Positions 1 through 5,649 of a DNA stretch of 5,649 nt are shown in pieces. The notes under the pieces are model-generated. The model saw only the letters and a list, made by a program, of their open reading frames with translations. It was not told where the DNA came from and ran no database searches. Both the position numbers and the translations under genes were made by a program. Positions within the stretch are counted from its first letter, which is position 1. Each line of letters begins with the position of its first letter. The stretch lies in contig QKHD01000012.1 of the NCBI GenBank assembly GCA_003250175.1, positions 1-5,649 on the forward strand, written 5' to 3'. This DNA comes from Helicobacteraceae bacterium. GTDB taxonomy: Bacteria > Campylobacterota > Campylobacteria > Campylobacterales > SZUA-545.

Positions 1-471
1 GTGGATATCGAAGACCTGATGATCGTTGATACCGCCGATGCTCTGCTGATTGCTAAAAAAGGGAGCGGCCAGAAGGTCAAACAGATCGTCGCCCGTCTTA
101 AAGAAGAAAAAAACGACCTGCACAATATTCATATGACCGCCCACCGCCCCTGGGGAACCTACACGATTTTAGAAGAGTCCGCCCCTTATAAAATCAAACG
201 GATTGTGGTCAAACCGGGAAAACGCCTGAGCCTCCAAAAACACCGCCACCGCAATGAACACTGGATCGTAGTCAGCGGCACGGCAACCGTAACCGTCGGC
301 AATGAAACCAAAAAGGTATTAACCAACGAGTCCACCTATATCCCCATGGGAGAGCTTCACCGGTTGGAAAACTGTGAGAGCACGGACCTCGTCATTATCG
401 AAGCCCAAGTAGGCGACTACCTGGGTGAAGACGACATTATCCGGGTGGAAGACGATTTCAAGCGCAGTTAA
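1..471 (+). CDS. manC: Mannose-1-phosphate guanylyltransferase / mannose-6-phosphate isomerase, C-terminal part (5' end outside window)
   Basis: This is the 3' end of a ManC/AlgA/CpsB-type bifunctional enzyme. The family makes GDP-mannose in the cytoplasm: the N-terminal domain joins mannose-1-phosphate to GTP, and the C-terminal cupin isomerises fructose-6-phosphate to mannose-6-phosphate. Only about 156 residues are present, against roughly 460-480 for the family. What is seen: the linker just after the transferase domain (IEDLMIVDTADALLIAKK, residues 3-20), an RPWGTY motif (49-54), and the type II isomerase cupin signature PGKRLSLQKHRHRNEHW (72-88) with likely metal ligands Q79, H81, E86 and H120 in a YIPMGELHRLEN segment. 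It ends in the usual DDIIRVEDDFKR. The first codon happens to be GTG, but it lies inside the conserved linker, so it is not the true start and the GTP-binding motif must lie upstream. A lone type II isomerase is less likely because of the transferase linker. ugd follows 35 bases downstream with no terminator between. Confidence 0.93.
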   Translation: MDIEDLMIVDTADALLIAKKGSGQKVKQIVARLKEEKNDLHNIHMTAHRPWGTYTILEESAPYKIKRIVVKPGKRLSLQKHRHRNEHWIVVSGTATVTVGNETKKVLTNESTYIPMGELHRLENCESTDLVIIEAQVGDYLGEDDIIRVEDDFKRS

Positions 472-494
472 GCCATAATTACCTCAACAAAAAC

Positions 495-502
495 AAAAGG
501 AA
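495..502 (+). promoter_or_regulatory. Ribosome binding site of ugd
   Basis: The sequence AAAAGGAA lies 4-5 bases before the GTG at 507 and decides that non-ATG start. The 35-base gap it sits in (472-506) shows no hairpin and no convincing promoter, so ugd is probably co-transcribed with the manC-like gene. Confidence 0.7.
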
Positions 503-506
503 CGCC

Positions 507-1829
507 GTGAAAATTTCAGTTATCGGAACAGGCTATGTGGGTCTTGTTACAGGAACCTGCTTTGCCGAAATGGGCAATACCGTCACCTGTGTGGACATTG
601 ACCAACAAAAGATCGATAACCTAAAAAAGGGCATCATTCCTATTTATGAACCGGGGCTGGAAGAGATGGTTTTGGCCAACCATAAAAAAGGCACCCTGAA
701 CTTTAGCACCGATATTAAAGCGGCCCTGGAAAACACCACCATCTGCTTTATCGCGGTAGGCACCCCCATGGGAGAAGACGGCAGTGCTGATCTGCAATAT
801 GTCTTAGCCGTTGCCAAGAGTATTGGCACCCACATGACCCACCACATGTATGTGGTGGATAAATCGACTGTTCCGGTGGGTACGGCTGAAAAAGTGCGGC
901 AGGCGATTCAGGCGGAACTCGATACCCGCCAAAGTACCTTGACCTTTGATGTGATCAGCAATCCGGAGTTCCTCAAAGAGGGTGCAGCCATCGATGACTT
1001 TATGAAGCCCGACCGGGTCGTTATCGGTGCGGATAACAAAAACGCCGAAGAGGTCATGCACCGCCTCTACGCGCCCTTTACCAAAAGCCATGACCGTTTT
1101 ATCGCCATGGATATCAAGAGTGCCGAGATGACCAAATACACCGCCAACGCCATGCTGGCCACCAAAATCAGTTTTATGAACGAAATCGCCAATATCTGCG
1201 AGCGGGTCGGTGCCGATGTCAACAAGGTCCGGATCGGTATCGGCAGTGACCGGCGTATCGGCTACAGCTTTATCTATCCCGGTTGCGGCTACGGCGGCAG
1301 CTGCTTCCCCAAGGATGTCCAGGCCCTGGCTAAAACCAGTAAAGATTTTGGCTACACCCCCCGTATTCTCGACGCCGTCGAAGCGGTCAACTATGATCAA
1401 AAAAGCGTCCTTTCCAATAAAGTCGTCGCCCGTTTCGGTGAAGACCTCAGCGGAAAAACTTTTGCCGTGTGGGGACTGGCGTTCAAACCGGAAACCGATG
1501 ATATGCGCGAAGCCAGTGCCATTACCATCATCAATGAACTGACACAGCGCGGCGCCAAGGTCCAAGCCTATGATCCCAAAGCCCGCCACGAAGCGGAAAG
1601 CCACTATCTTAAAGGCAATGCATCCGTCACCTATACCGATGGCAAATACGATGCTTTAAAAGGTGCTGACGCCATGATTTTGGTCACGGAGTGGAAAGAG
1701 TTCAGAAGTCCGGATTTTGACGAGATGAAAGCTCTTCTGAAGACATCCGTTATCTTTGATGGACGCAATCAATACGATCGAGCCCAGATGGAAAATCTCG
1801 GATTTGAATATTTCCAGATTGGTGTCTAA
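507..1829 (+). CDS. ugd: UDP-glucose 6-dehydrogenase
   Basis: Cytoplasmic enzyme that oxidises UDP-glucose twice with NAD+ to UDP-glucuronate, the precursor of uronic acids in capsules and exopolysaccharides. The 440 residues match the usual family length. In order: an N-terminal Rossmann NAD site GTGYVGLVTG (7-16) with the acidic CVDID strand end (28-32); GTPMGEDGSADL (85-96); STVPVGT (120-126); SNPEFLKEGAAIDDF (151-165); the central helix with K220 and N224 (ATKISFMNE); and the catalytic loop GYGGSCFPKD (261-270) with nucleophile C266 and D270. The C-terminal UDP-binding domain starts near 315 (GKTFAVWGLAFKPETDDMRE) and includes FDGRNQYD (417-424). All residues expected for catalysis are present. 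The start is GTG, supported by AAAAGGAA and by the standard MKISVIGTGYVG amino end. The UDP-glucuronate 4-epimerase starts 3 bases after the stop, so the product is probably passed straight on to UDP-galacturonate. The YGGSCFPKD loop separates it from the UDP-N-acetylhexosamine dehydrogenase at 2888. Confidence 0.96.
   Translation: MKISVIGTGYVGLVTGTCFAEMGNTVTCVDIDQQKIDNLKKGIIPIYEPGLEEMVLANHKKGTLNFSTDIKAALENTTICFIAVGTPMGEDGSADLQYVLAVAKSIGTHMTHHMYVVDKSTVPVGTAEKVRQAIQAELDTRQSTLTFDVISNPEFLKEGAAIDDFMKPDRVVIGADNKNAEEVMHRLYAPFTKSHDRFIAMDIKSAEMTKYTANAMLATKISFMNEIANICERVGADVNKVRIGIGSDRRIGYSFIYPGCGYGGSCFPKDVQALAKTSKDFGYTPRILDAVEAVNYDQKSVLSNKVVARFGEDLSGKTFAVWGLAFKPETDDMREASAITIINELTQRGAKVQAYDPKARHEAESHYLKGNASVTYTDGKYDALKGADAMILVTEWKEFRSPDFDEMKALLKTSVIFDGRNQYDRAQMENLGFEYFQIGV
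839..858 (+). repeat. Perfect inverted repeat inside ugd
   Basis: Arms CCACCACAT (839-847) and ATGTGGTGG (850-858) are perfect 9-base inverted repeats around a central GT. In RNA this would fold as an 8-pair, G/C-rich stem with a 4-base loop. It lies in codons for residues 112-117 of Ugd (HHMYVV). No T-run follows, so it does not look like an intrinsic terminator. It may be a by-product of codon choice (CAC CAC / GTG GTG). Confidence 0.6.
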
Positions 1830-1832
1830 CCC

Positions 1833-2891
1833 ATGAAAATTCTCATCACCGGAACGGCTGGTTTTATCGGGTTTCACCTGGCACGCAAGCTGCTGGCCAG
1901 AGGTGACGAAGTGGTGGGACTAGACAGCATCAACGACTACTACGATCAGCGGGTCAAATATGGCCGCCTTGAAGCCACCGGCGTAGCCCAAAAAGATATT
2001 GCTTACAACCGTTTAGCCCAAAGCACAACCTACCCCAACTACCGCTTTATCCAACTTAATCTCGAAGACCGTGATGCTATCAACGCGCTTTTTGCCAGCG
2101 AACGGTTTGATGCCGTCTGCAATCTTGCGGCCCAAGCAGGGGTGCGCTACAGCCTGACCAACCCCCATGCCTATATTGAAAGCAATATCGTAGGCTTTAT
2201 CAACCTGCTGGAAGCCTGCCGCCACCACGGTGTGCGTAACCTTGCCTACGCCTCCAGCTCCTCCGTTTACGGACTCAACGAAGCCCTGCCCTTCTCAACC
2301 GGGCACAATGTCGACCACCCCATCAGCCTTTATGCCGCCAGCAAGAAGTCCAACGAGCTCATGGCCCACACCTACAGCCACCTCTACGGTATTGCCACGA
2401 CGGGCCTTCGCTTTTTCACCGTTTACGGCCCCTGGGGGCGTCCGGATATGGCGCTCTTCCTCTTTGTCAAAGCGGCCCTGGAAGGAAAACCGATCGATGT
2501 CTTCAACAACGGCGAGATGCTCCGGGATTTTACCTACATCGACGATATTGTCGAAGGCATCACCCGGGTCATCGACAACCCCGCCCGGCCCAACCCTTCC
2601 TGGGACGGCAAGGCTCCGGATCCGTCCAGCTCCAGCGCACCCTATAAAATCTACAACATCGGCAACAACAATCCGGTCAAACTCATGGACTTCATCCAGG
2701 CGATCGAAACCAAACTGGGTCGGAAGATACAAAAAAATATGCTCCCCATCCAGGCAGGCGACGTACCGGCAACCTACGCTGATGTAAGTGATCTGGTTGA
2801 AAACCTGAACTACCGACCGGCGACACCGATTCAAGAGGGTATTGACCGTTTTGTGGACTGGTACCTTGAATTTTTTGGAGGCTCACAATGA
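1833..2891 (+). CDS. UDP-glucuronate 4-epimerase (extended short-chain dehydrogenase/reductase)
   Basis: Predicted to interconvert UDP-glucuronate and UDP-galacturonate through a 4-keto intermediate with bound NAD+; related proteins are called CapI, LpsL or GlaE. The 352 residues fit the family. Seen in order: NAD motif GTAGFIG (7-13); the acidic strand end GLDSINDYYD (29-38); NLAAQAGVRYS (97-107); SSSSVYG (141-147); the catalytic YAASK (Y167, K171); RFFTVYGPWGRPDMA (193-207), the wording typical of UDP-uronate epimerases rather than GalE; and RDFTYIDDIVEG (231-242). There is no clear Shine-Dalgarno before the ATG, and ugd stops 3 bases upstream, so translation is probably coupled. Its TGA overlaps the next start as ATGA. 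It sits between two nucleotide-sugar dehydrogenases, so it might instead, or also, act on a UDP-N-acetylhexosaminuronate; sequence resemblance favours UDP-glucuronate. Confidence 0.9.
   Translation: MKILITGTAGFIGFHLARKLLARGDEVVGLDSINDYYDQRVKYGRLEATGVAQKDIAYNRLAQSTTYPNYRFIQLNLEDRDAINALFASERFDAVCNLAAQAGVRYSLTNPHAYIESNIVGFINLLEACRHHGVRNLAYASSSSVYGLNEALPFSTGHNVDHPISLYAASKKSNELMAHTYSHLYGIATTGLRFFTVYGPWGRPDMALFLFVKAALEGKPIDVFNNGEMLRDFTYIDDIVEGITRVIDNPARPNPSWDGKAPDPSSSSAPYKIYNIGNNNPVKLMDFIQAIETKLGRKIQKNMLPIQAGDVPATYADVSDLVENLNYRPATPIQEGIDRFVDWYLEFFGGSQ
2877..2881 (+). promoter_or_regulatory. Ribosome binding site of the tviB-like gene
   Basis: GGAGG lies 6 bases before the ATG at 2888, inside the last codons of the epimerase gene. 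It supports this start and independent as well as coupled initiation at the ATGA overlap. Confidence 0.7.
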
Positions 2892-4141
2892 ATTCCCCCA
2901 AACTCTGCGTCATCGGCCTAGGCTATGTCGGCCTTCCCCTGGCCCACGCCTTTTCATCCAAATATGAGGTGGTCGGGTTTGATATCGCCCAGTGGCGTAT
3001 TGATGAGCTCCGGAGCGGCCACGACCGCACGAAAGAGCTCTCCAAAGATCAGGTCAACGACGCGATCCAAAACGGGATGATTTTTTCCAACAACATCGAT
3101 GACATCAAAGATTGTGCGGTCTTCATCGTAACCGTCCCTACCCCCATCGACGAGCATAAAAAACCCGATCTCACCCCGCTACGCAAAGCCAGTGAAACCG
3201 TGGGCAAGGTTCTGAAAAAAGACGACATCGTCATTTATGAGAGCACCGTCTACCCTGGTGCAACAGAAGAAGAGTGTGTGCCGATTCTGGAAAAAGTCTC
3301 CGGACTCACCTTTAATAAAGACTTTTTCTGCGGCTACTCTCCGGAGCGGATTAATCCGGGTGATAAAGAGCATACCGTGACCAAAATTCTCAAGGTGACC
3401 TCCGGAAGTACGCCGGAAATCGGGAAAAAGGTCGACGCCCTCTACGCTAGTATCATTACCGCCGGGACCCACCTGGCTCCTAGTATCAAAGTCGCCGAAG
3501 CGGCCAAGGTTATTGAAAACAGCCAGCGGGATATCAATATCGCTTTCGTTAACGAACTGGCCCTGATCTTTAACCGCTTGGGTATCGACACCCACGCCGT
3601 CTTAGAAGCGGCAGGTACCAAGTGGAACTTTCTTCCCTTTAAACCGGGCCTGGTCGGCGGCCACTGCATCGGTGTCGACCCCTACTATCTCACCCACAAG
3701 GCCCAGGCTGTCGGCTACAATCCGGAGATCATCCTCGCCGGACGCCGTCTCAACGACAATATGGGTATCTATGTCGCCAACCAGGTCATTAAACTGATGA
3801 TAAAAAAGGGCCACACCATCGACGGAGCCAAGGTTCTGGTTTTGGGTATTACTTTTAAGGAAAACTGCCCCGATATCCGGAACTCCCGTGTCATCGATGT
3901 GATCCGTGAGCTTCAGGAGTTTGGTTGTGTGGTCGATGTCTACGACCCCCAGGCCAATGCAGCCGAAGTCACCCATGAATATGGGCTTACTCCCTTACCG
4001 TCCTATCCGGAGACGACCAACTATGGTGCCGTTGTACTGGCCGTTGCCCATAAAGAGTTTAAATCACTGACATTTAATCAAAGCAGTCAAATCGTCTATG
4101 ACATCAAAAACACCCTGCCAAAGGCTGACGGCAAGCTGTAG
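2888..4141 (+). CDS. tviB: UDP-N-acetyl-D-hexosamine 6-dehydrogenase, TviB/WbpO type
   Basis: Predicted to oxidise UDP-GlcNAc or UDP-GalNAc with NAD+ to the matching UDP-N-acetylhexosaminuronate, a building block of Vi-like capsules and some O-antigens. The 417 residues are normal for the group. Seen in order: NAD site GLGYVGLPLA (10-19) with the VVGFDI strand end (28-33); TVPTPID (82-88); YESTVYPGAT (117-126), longer than the STVPVGT of Ugd; YSPERINPGD (150-159); AKVIENSQRDINIAFVNEL (206-224) with the active-site K207 and N222; the catalytic loop VGGHCIGVDPYYL (256-268) with C260; and a C-terminal UDP-binding domain from about 312 (LGITFKENCPDIRNSR, VYDPQA). GGHCIGVDPYYL marks the N-acetylhexosamine branch, but GlcNAc versus GalNAc cannot be told from sequence alone. 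It overlaps the epimerase by 4 bases, so the two are almost certainly translated together. No terminator is evident after the TAG. Confidence 0.9.
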   Translation: MNSPKLCVIGLGYVGLPLAHAFSSKYEVVGFDIAQWRIDELRSGHDRTKELSKDQVNDAIQNGMIFSNNIDDIKDCAVFIVTVPTPIDEHKKPDLTPLRKASETVGKVLKKDDIVIYESTVYPGATEEECVPILEKVSGLTFNKDFFCGYSPERINPGDKEHTVTKILKVTSGSTPEIGKKVDALYASIITAGTHLAPSIKVAEAAKVIENSQRDINIAFVNELALIFNRLGIDTHAVLEAAGTKWNFLPFKPGLVGGHCIGVDPYYLTHKAQAVGYNPEIILAGRRLNDNMGIYVANQVIKLMIKKGHTIDGAKVLVLGITFKENCPDIRNSRVIDVIRELQEFGCVVDVYDPQANAAEVTHEYGLTPLPSYPETTNYGAVVLAVAHKEFKSLTFNQSSQIVYDIKNTLPKADGKL

Positions 4142-4145
4142 ATTC

Positions 4146-4181
4146 TCGTCCAATAACGACTTTTTAACGACTGACTCGTTA
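4146..4181 (+). promoter_or_regulatory. Phased TAACGA hexamer array, possible operator
   Basis: In the 72-base gap before the galE remnant, TAACGA occurs at 4154-4159 and 4165-4170, and its reverse complement TCGTTA at 4176-4181. The three starts are exactly 11 bases apart, about one helical turn. The last two form an inverted repeat with a 5-base spacer (TAACGACTGACTCGTTA); a shorter TCGT at 4146-4149 adds a partial half-site. The last hexamer overlaps TACAAT (4180-4185), a possible -10 box, but no good -35 lies at the right distance. This could be a regulator site or a short RNA hairpin. The same hexamer also appears singly in coding sequence (for example near 3547, 4938 and 5548), so only the spacing is notable. 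Confidence 0.3.
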
Positions 4182-4198
4182 CAATTCCGACATTCTTT

Positions 4199-4205
4199 AA
4201 AAGGA
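4199..4205 (+). promoter_or_regulatory. Ribosome binding site of the galE remnant
   Basis: AAAAGGA lies 8 bases before the TTG at 4214 and is of the same type as the ugd site. It shows that the remnant kept its translation start signals; the TTG start is set by this site and by the GalE-like amino end. Confidence 0.6.
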
Positions 4206-4402
4206 TTGCATTCTTGCAGATACTTGTAACCGGTGGTGCAGGCTACATCGGGAGTCACGTGGTCAAACAGCTCTTGGAATCCACGTCCCATGATGTCACC
4301 ATCTTGGATAACCTTTCGACAGGCTATCAATCAACTCTTGCTTCTCTCGAGGCTATCAACCCGCGGCTGAAAACGATTCAAGCCGATCTCTCAGACTGGC
4401 AA

Positions 4403-4518
4403 CAAACAATACAAATTGAGAGTAACCGCTATTACTTCGTTAGCACCGTTAAGCGACTATCTTATTTACACACCCAAAAACCTCATCCTCATTTTATAAA
4501 TTTGCATAAAGGAACCAA
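4403..4518 (+). other. AT-rich segment after the galE break, probable former rmlA leader
   Basis: These 116 bases have about 34% GC by hand count, unlike the roughly 50% of the genes around them, and look like intergenic DNA that now continues the broken galE frame. TATAAA at 4495-4500 resembles a -10 box, but no clear -35 lies 16-18 bases upstream and transcription from it would leave only about a dozen bases before rmlA. A TTGAGA at 4416-4421 resembles a -35 without a good -10 partner. A promoter here is plausible but weakly supported. Confidence 0.45.
4508..4514 (+). promoter_or_regulatory. Ribosome binding site of rmlA
   Basis: AAAGGAA lies 4 bases before the GTG at 4519 and fixes that start, which also gives the standard MKGIILAGGSGTRL amino end. 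Confidence 0.7.
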
Positions 4519-5409
4519 GTGAAAGGCATCATCCTAGCCGGAGGTAGCGGCACCCGCCTCTACCCCATCACCAAGGGTGTCAGCAAACAGTTAACCCCTA
4601 TCTACGATAAACCGATGATCTACTACCCCCTCTCTGTGCTGATGCTGGCAGGTATCAGAGAAGTCCTCATCATCAGTACAGAGCAGGATCACCCCCGATT
4701 CAAAGAGCTTCTCGGAAGCGGTAAAGAAATCGGTATGACATTTGAATACATCATTCAGCCCTCTCCGGATGGTCTTGCCCAGGCCTTTATCCTCGGAGAA
4801 GATTTTATCGGCGATTCTGATGTCTGTCTGGTTCTAGGGGATAACATCTTCTACGGCCACGGCCTGGCCGAAATGCTGCAAAATTCCATCCGTAATGTTA
4901 AAGAAGAAAACAAGGCCACGGTTTTTGGTTATTACGTTAACGACCCAGAGCGCTACGGGGTCGTGGAGTTCGATGAAGAGGGCAATGCGCTGAGCATTGA
5001 AGAGAAACCCAGACAACCCAAAAGCAGCTACGCCGTCATCGGCCTTTATTTCTATCCCAATGATGTCGTTCAGATTGCCAAGCAGATCAAACCCTCTGAA
5101 CGGGGCGAGTTGGAGATCACCTGCGTCAATAGTACCTATCTCCAACGTGGAGATCTAAAAGTTGAACTCATGGGCCGCGGCTACGCTTGGCTTGATACGG
5201 GTACTCACGAGAGTCTGCTAGAGGCCTCCAACTTTATCCAAACTATCGAACACCGGCAGGGCCTCAAAGTCGCCTGTCTGGAAGAGATCGCCTTTGAAAT
5301 GGGATATATTTCTAAAGAGCAGCTACTCTTGCTTGCCGAACCCCTCAAAAAAAACCAATATGGTCAGTACCTACTCAAACGGGCCAAGGAAGGGAAGGTA
5401 AAACGATGA
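4519..5409 (+). CDS. rmlA: Glucose-1-phosphate thymidylyltransferase
   Basis: First step of dTDP-L-rhamnose synthesis in the cytoplasm: glucose-1-phosphate plus dTTP gives dTDP-glucose and pyrophosphate. The family is usually feedback-inhibited by dTDP-rhamnose. The 296 residues match the usual length of about 290. Seen: the nucleotide-binding loop LAGGSGTRLYPIT (6-18); SKQLTPIYDKPMIYYPLS (22-39); QPSPDGLAQAF (80-90); GDNIFYG (107-113) with Mg-binding D109; EEKP (161-164) with K163; GELEIT (196-201); and AWLDTGTHESLLEA (223-236) with Mg-binding D226. The carboxy end NQYGQYLL is typical of the short RmlA form. Cys202 stands where many homologues have Asp or Ser in the GELEITxVN motif; this is probably neutral. 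The GTG start overlaps the stop of the galE remnant, and the TGA overlaps the rmlC start as ATGA, so the gene may be coupled on both sides. Confidence 0.96.
   Translation: MKGIILAGGSGTRLYPITKGVSKQLTPIYDKPMIYYPLSVLMLAGIREVLIISTEQDHPRFKELLGSGKEIGMTFEYIIQPSPDGLAQAFILGEDFIGDSDVCLVLGDNIFYGHGLAEMLQNSIRNVKEENKATVFGYYVNDPERYGVVEFDEEGNALSIEEKPRQPKSSYAVIGLYFYPNDVVQIAKQIKPSERGELEITCVNSTYLQRGDLKVELMGRGYAWLDTGTHESLLEASNFIQTIEHRQGLKVACLEEIAFEMGYISKEQLLLLAEPLKKNQYGQYLLKRAKEGKVKR
5393..5398 (+). promoter_or_regulatory. Ribosome binding site of rmlC
   Basis: GGAAGG lies 7 bases before the ATG at 5406, within the last codons of rmlA, and supports that start. Confidence 0.6.
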
Positions 5410-5649
5410 CGTTCACCCGTACCGCCATCCCCGATGTTGTAATCTGCGATCCAATAGTTCACGGCGATCATCGCGGCTATTTCGTGGAAACTTTTCGTCA
5501 GGACAAGCTGGAAGCATTCTTAGGCTACCGTGTAACCTTCTGTCAGGATAACGAATCCAAAAGCTCCAGGGGTGTCCTTCGCGGCCTACACTATCAGCTT
5601 GCCCCTCATGCCCAGACCAAACTAGTCCGGGTCATCGAAGGCAAGGTTC
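5406..5649 (+). CDS. rmlC: dTDP-4-dehydrorhamnose 3,5-epimerase, N-terminal part (3' end outside window)
   Basis: The frame opens at an ATG overlapping the rmlA stop and runs to the window edge without a stop, giving 81 codons of a protein that is normally about 180 residues. RmlC epimerises C3 and C5 of dTDP-4-keto-6-deoxyglucose in the third-from-last stage of dTDP-L-rhamnose synthesis, before reduction by RmlD. Seen: the amino-terminal TAIPDVVICDP (6-16), the HGDHRGYFVETF segment (19-30), FCQDNESKSSRGVLRGLHYQ (45-64) with the expected catalytic H62, and K72 in the QTKLVRVIEGKV strand (70-81). The second catalytic acid and the rest of the cupin barrel lie outside the window. The tight overlap with rmlA shows a rhamnose operon; rmlB and rmlD would be expected nearby but are not in view. 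Confidence 0.94.
   Translation, partial: MTFTRTAIPDVVICDPIVHGDHRGYFVETFRQDKLEAFLGYRVTFCQDNESKSSRGVLRGLHYQLAPHAQTKLVRVIEGKV

Larger units (their letters stand above)
4214..4522 (+). pseudogene. galE: UDP-glucose 4-epimerase remnant, N-terminal fragment only
   Basis: Intact GalE interconverts UDP-glucose and UDP-galactose and is about 330-345 residues; this frame has 102. Residues 1-63 are good GalE: the NAD site TGGAGYIGSH (6-15), the LDNLSTGY segment (31-38) that normally contacts NAD, and QADLSDWQ (56-63). After about position 4402 the match ends. The expected stretch leading to FDAVIHFAA, the SSxxxYG motif and the catalytic YxxxK are all missing, so it cannot be an active epimerase. The tail (residues 64-102) resembles nothing I recognise. 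Composition changes at the same point: about 50% GC before and about 34% after by hand count. The TTG start, its ribosome site and an open frame survive, and the stop overlaps the rmlA start as GTGA. A deletion or a recombination joint is the simplest reading. A short NAD-binding peptide, or a frame kept open for translational coupling, is possible but unproven. Confidence 0.82.

Noticed and set aside
1..3. GTG as the start of a 156-residue protein
   Set aside because: The codon encodes Val within the conserved ManC/AlgA linker; the reading frame clearly continues from before the window.
804..1604. Long minus-strand open frame (266 codons) opposite ugd
   Set aside because: It mirrors codon use of ugd, has no recognisable domain or ribosome site, and ugd on the other strand is unambiguous.
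2230..2787. Plus-strand open frame (185 codons) inside the epimerase gene
   Set aside because: Product is rich in Pro, Ser and Thr with no family resemblance, and it is an out-of-frame shadow of a well-conserved gene.
2295..2834. Minus-strand open frame (179 codons) opposite the epimerase gene
   Set aside because: No ribosome site or recognisable motif; a complement shadow of the conserved epimerase.
4146..4165. Intrinsic terminator after the tviB-like gene (TCGT/ACGA stem followed by five T)
   Set aside because: The stem has only four pairs with two G-C pairs and the T-run is short; far too weak to call.
1..5649. tRNA, rRNA, CRISPR array, insertion sequence or toxin-antitoxin genes
   Set aside because: No repeat-spacer pattern, transposase motif, terminal inverted repeats or tRNA-like fold was seen; coding genes fill nearly the whole window.

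Overview
The window is a compact, single-strand (+) stretch of a surface-polysaccharide locus (capsule, O-antigen or exopolysaccharide), made up almost entirely of nucleotide-sugar synthesis genes. Base composition is near 50% GC. Shine-Dalgarno sites are mostly of the AAAGGA type, starts are mixed ATG/GTG/TTG, and the dehydrogenase and epimerase wording resembles that of sulfur-oxidising Campylobacterota (Sulfurovum or Sulfuricurvum-like) and other Gram-negatives. The lineage is an inference held with low to moderate confidence; these genes are transferred often.

Layout. Positions 1-471 are the 3' end of a ManC/AlgA-type bifunctional GDP-mannose enzyme (its cupin isomerase half). After 35 bases comes ugd (507-1829), then, 3 bases on, a UDP-glucuronate 4-epimerase (1833-2891), which overlaps by an ATGA a TviB/WbpO-type UDP-N-acetylhexosamine 6-dehydrogenase (2888-4141). 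A 72-base gap (4142-4213) carries a phased hexamer array and a weak promoter candidate. It leads into a broken galE (4214 to about 4402 recognisable, frame open to 4522). The foreign tail of that frame is AT-rich (about 34% GC against 50% for the galE part by hand count) and ends in a GTGA overlap with rmlA (4519-5409). rmlA in turn overlaps by ATGA the start of rmlC (5406 to the window edge).

Together the genes would supply GDP-mannose, UDP-glucuronate, UDP-galacturonate, a UDP-N-acetylhexosaminuronate, and part of the dTDP-L-rhamnose route (rmlB and rmlD not in view). This points to an acidic, uronate-rich polysaccharide containing mannose-derived sugars and rhamnose. No glycosyltransferase, flippase, polymerase or export gene is in the window.

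No clearly new biological system is visible. The part most worth a second look is 4142-4522: a galE remnant that kept its start signals, lost its catalytic part, and now reads straight into rmlA, preceded by a possible operator.
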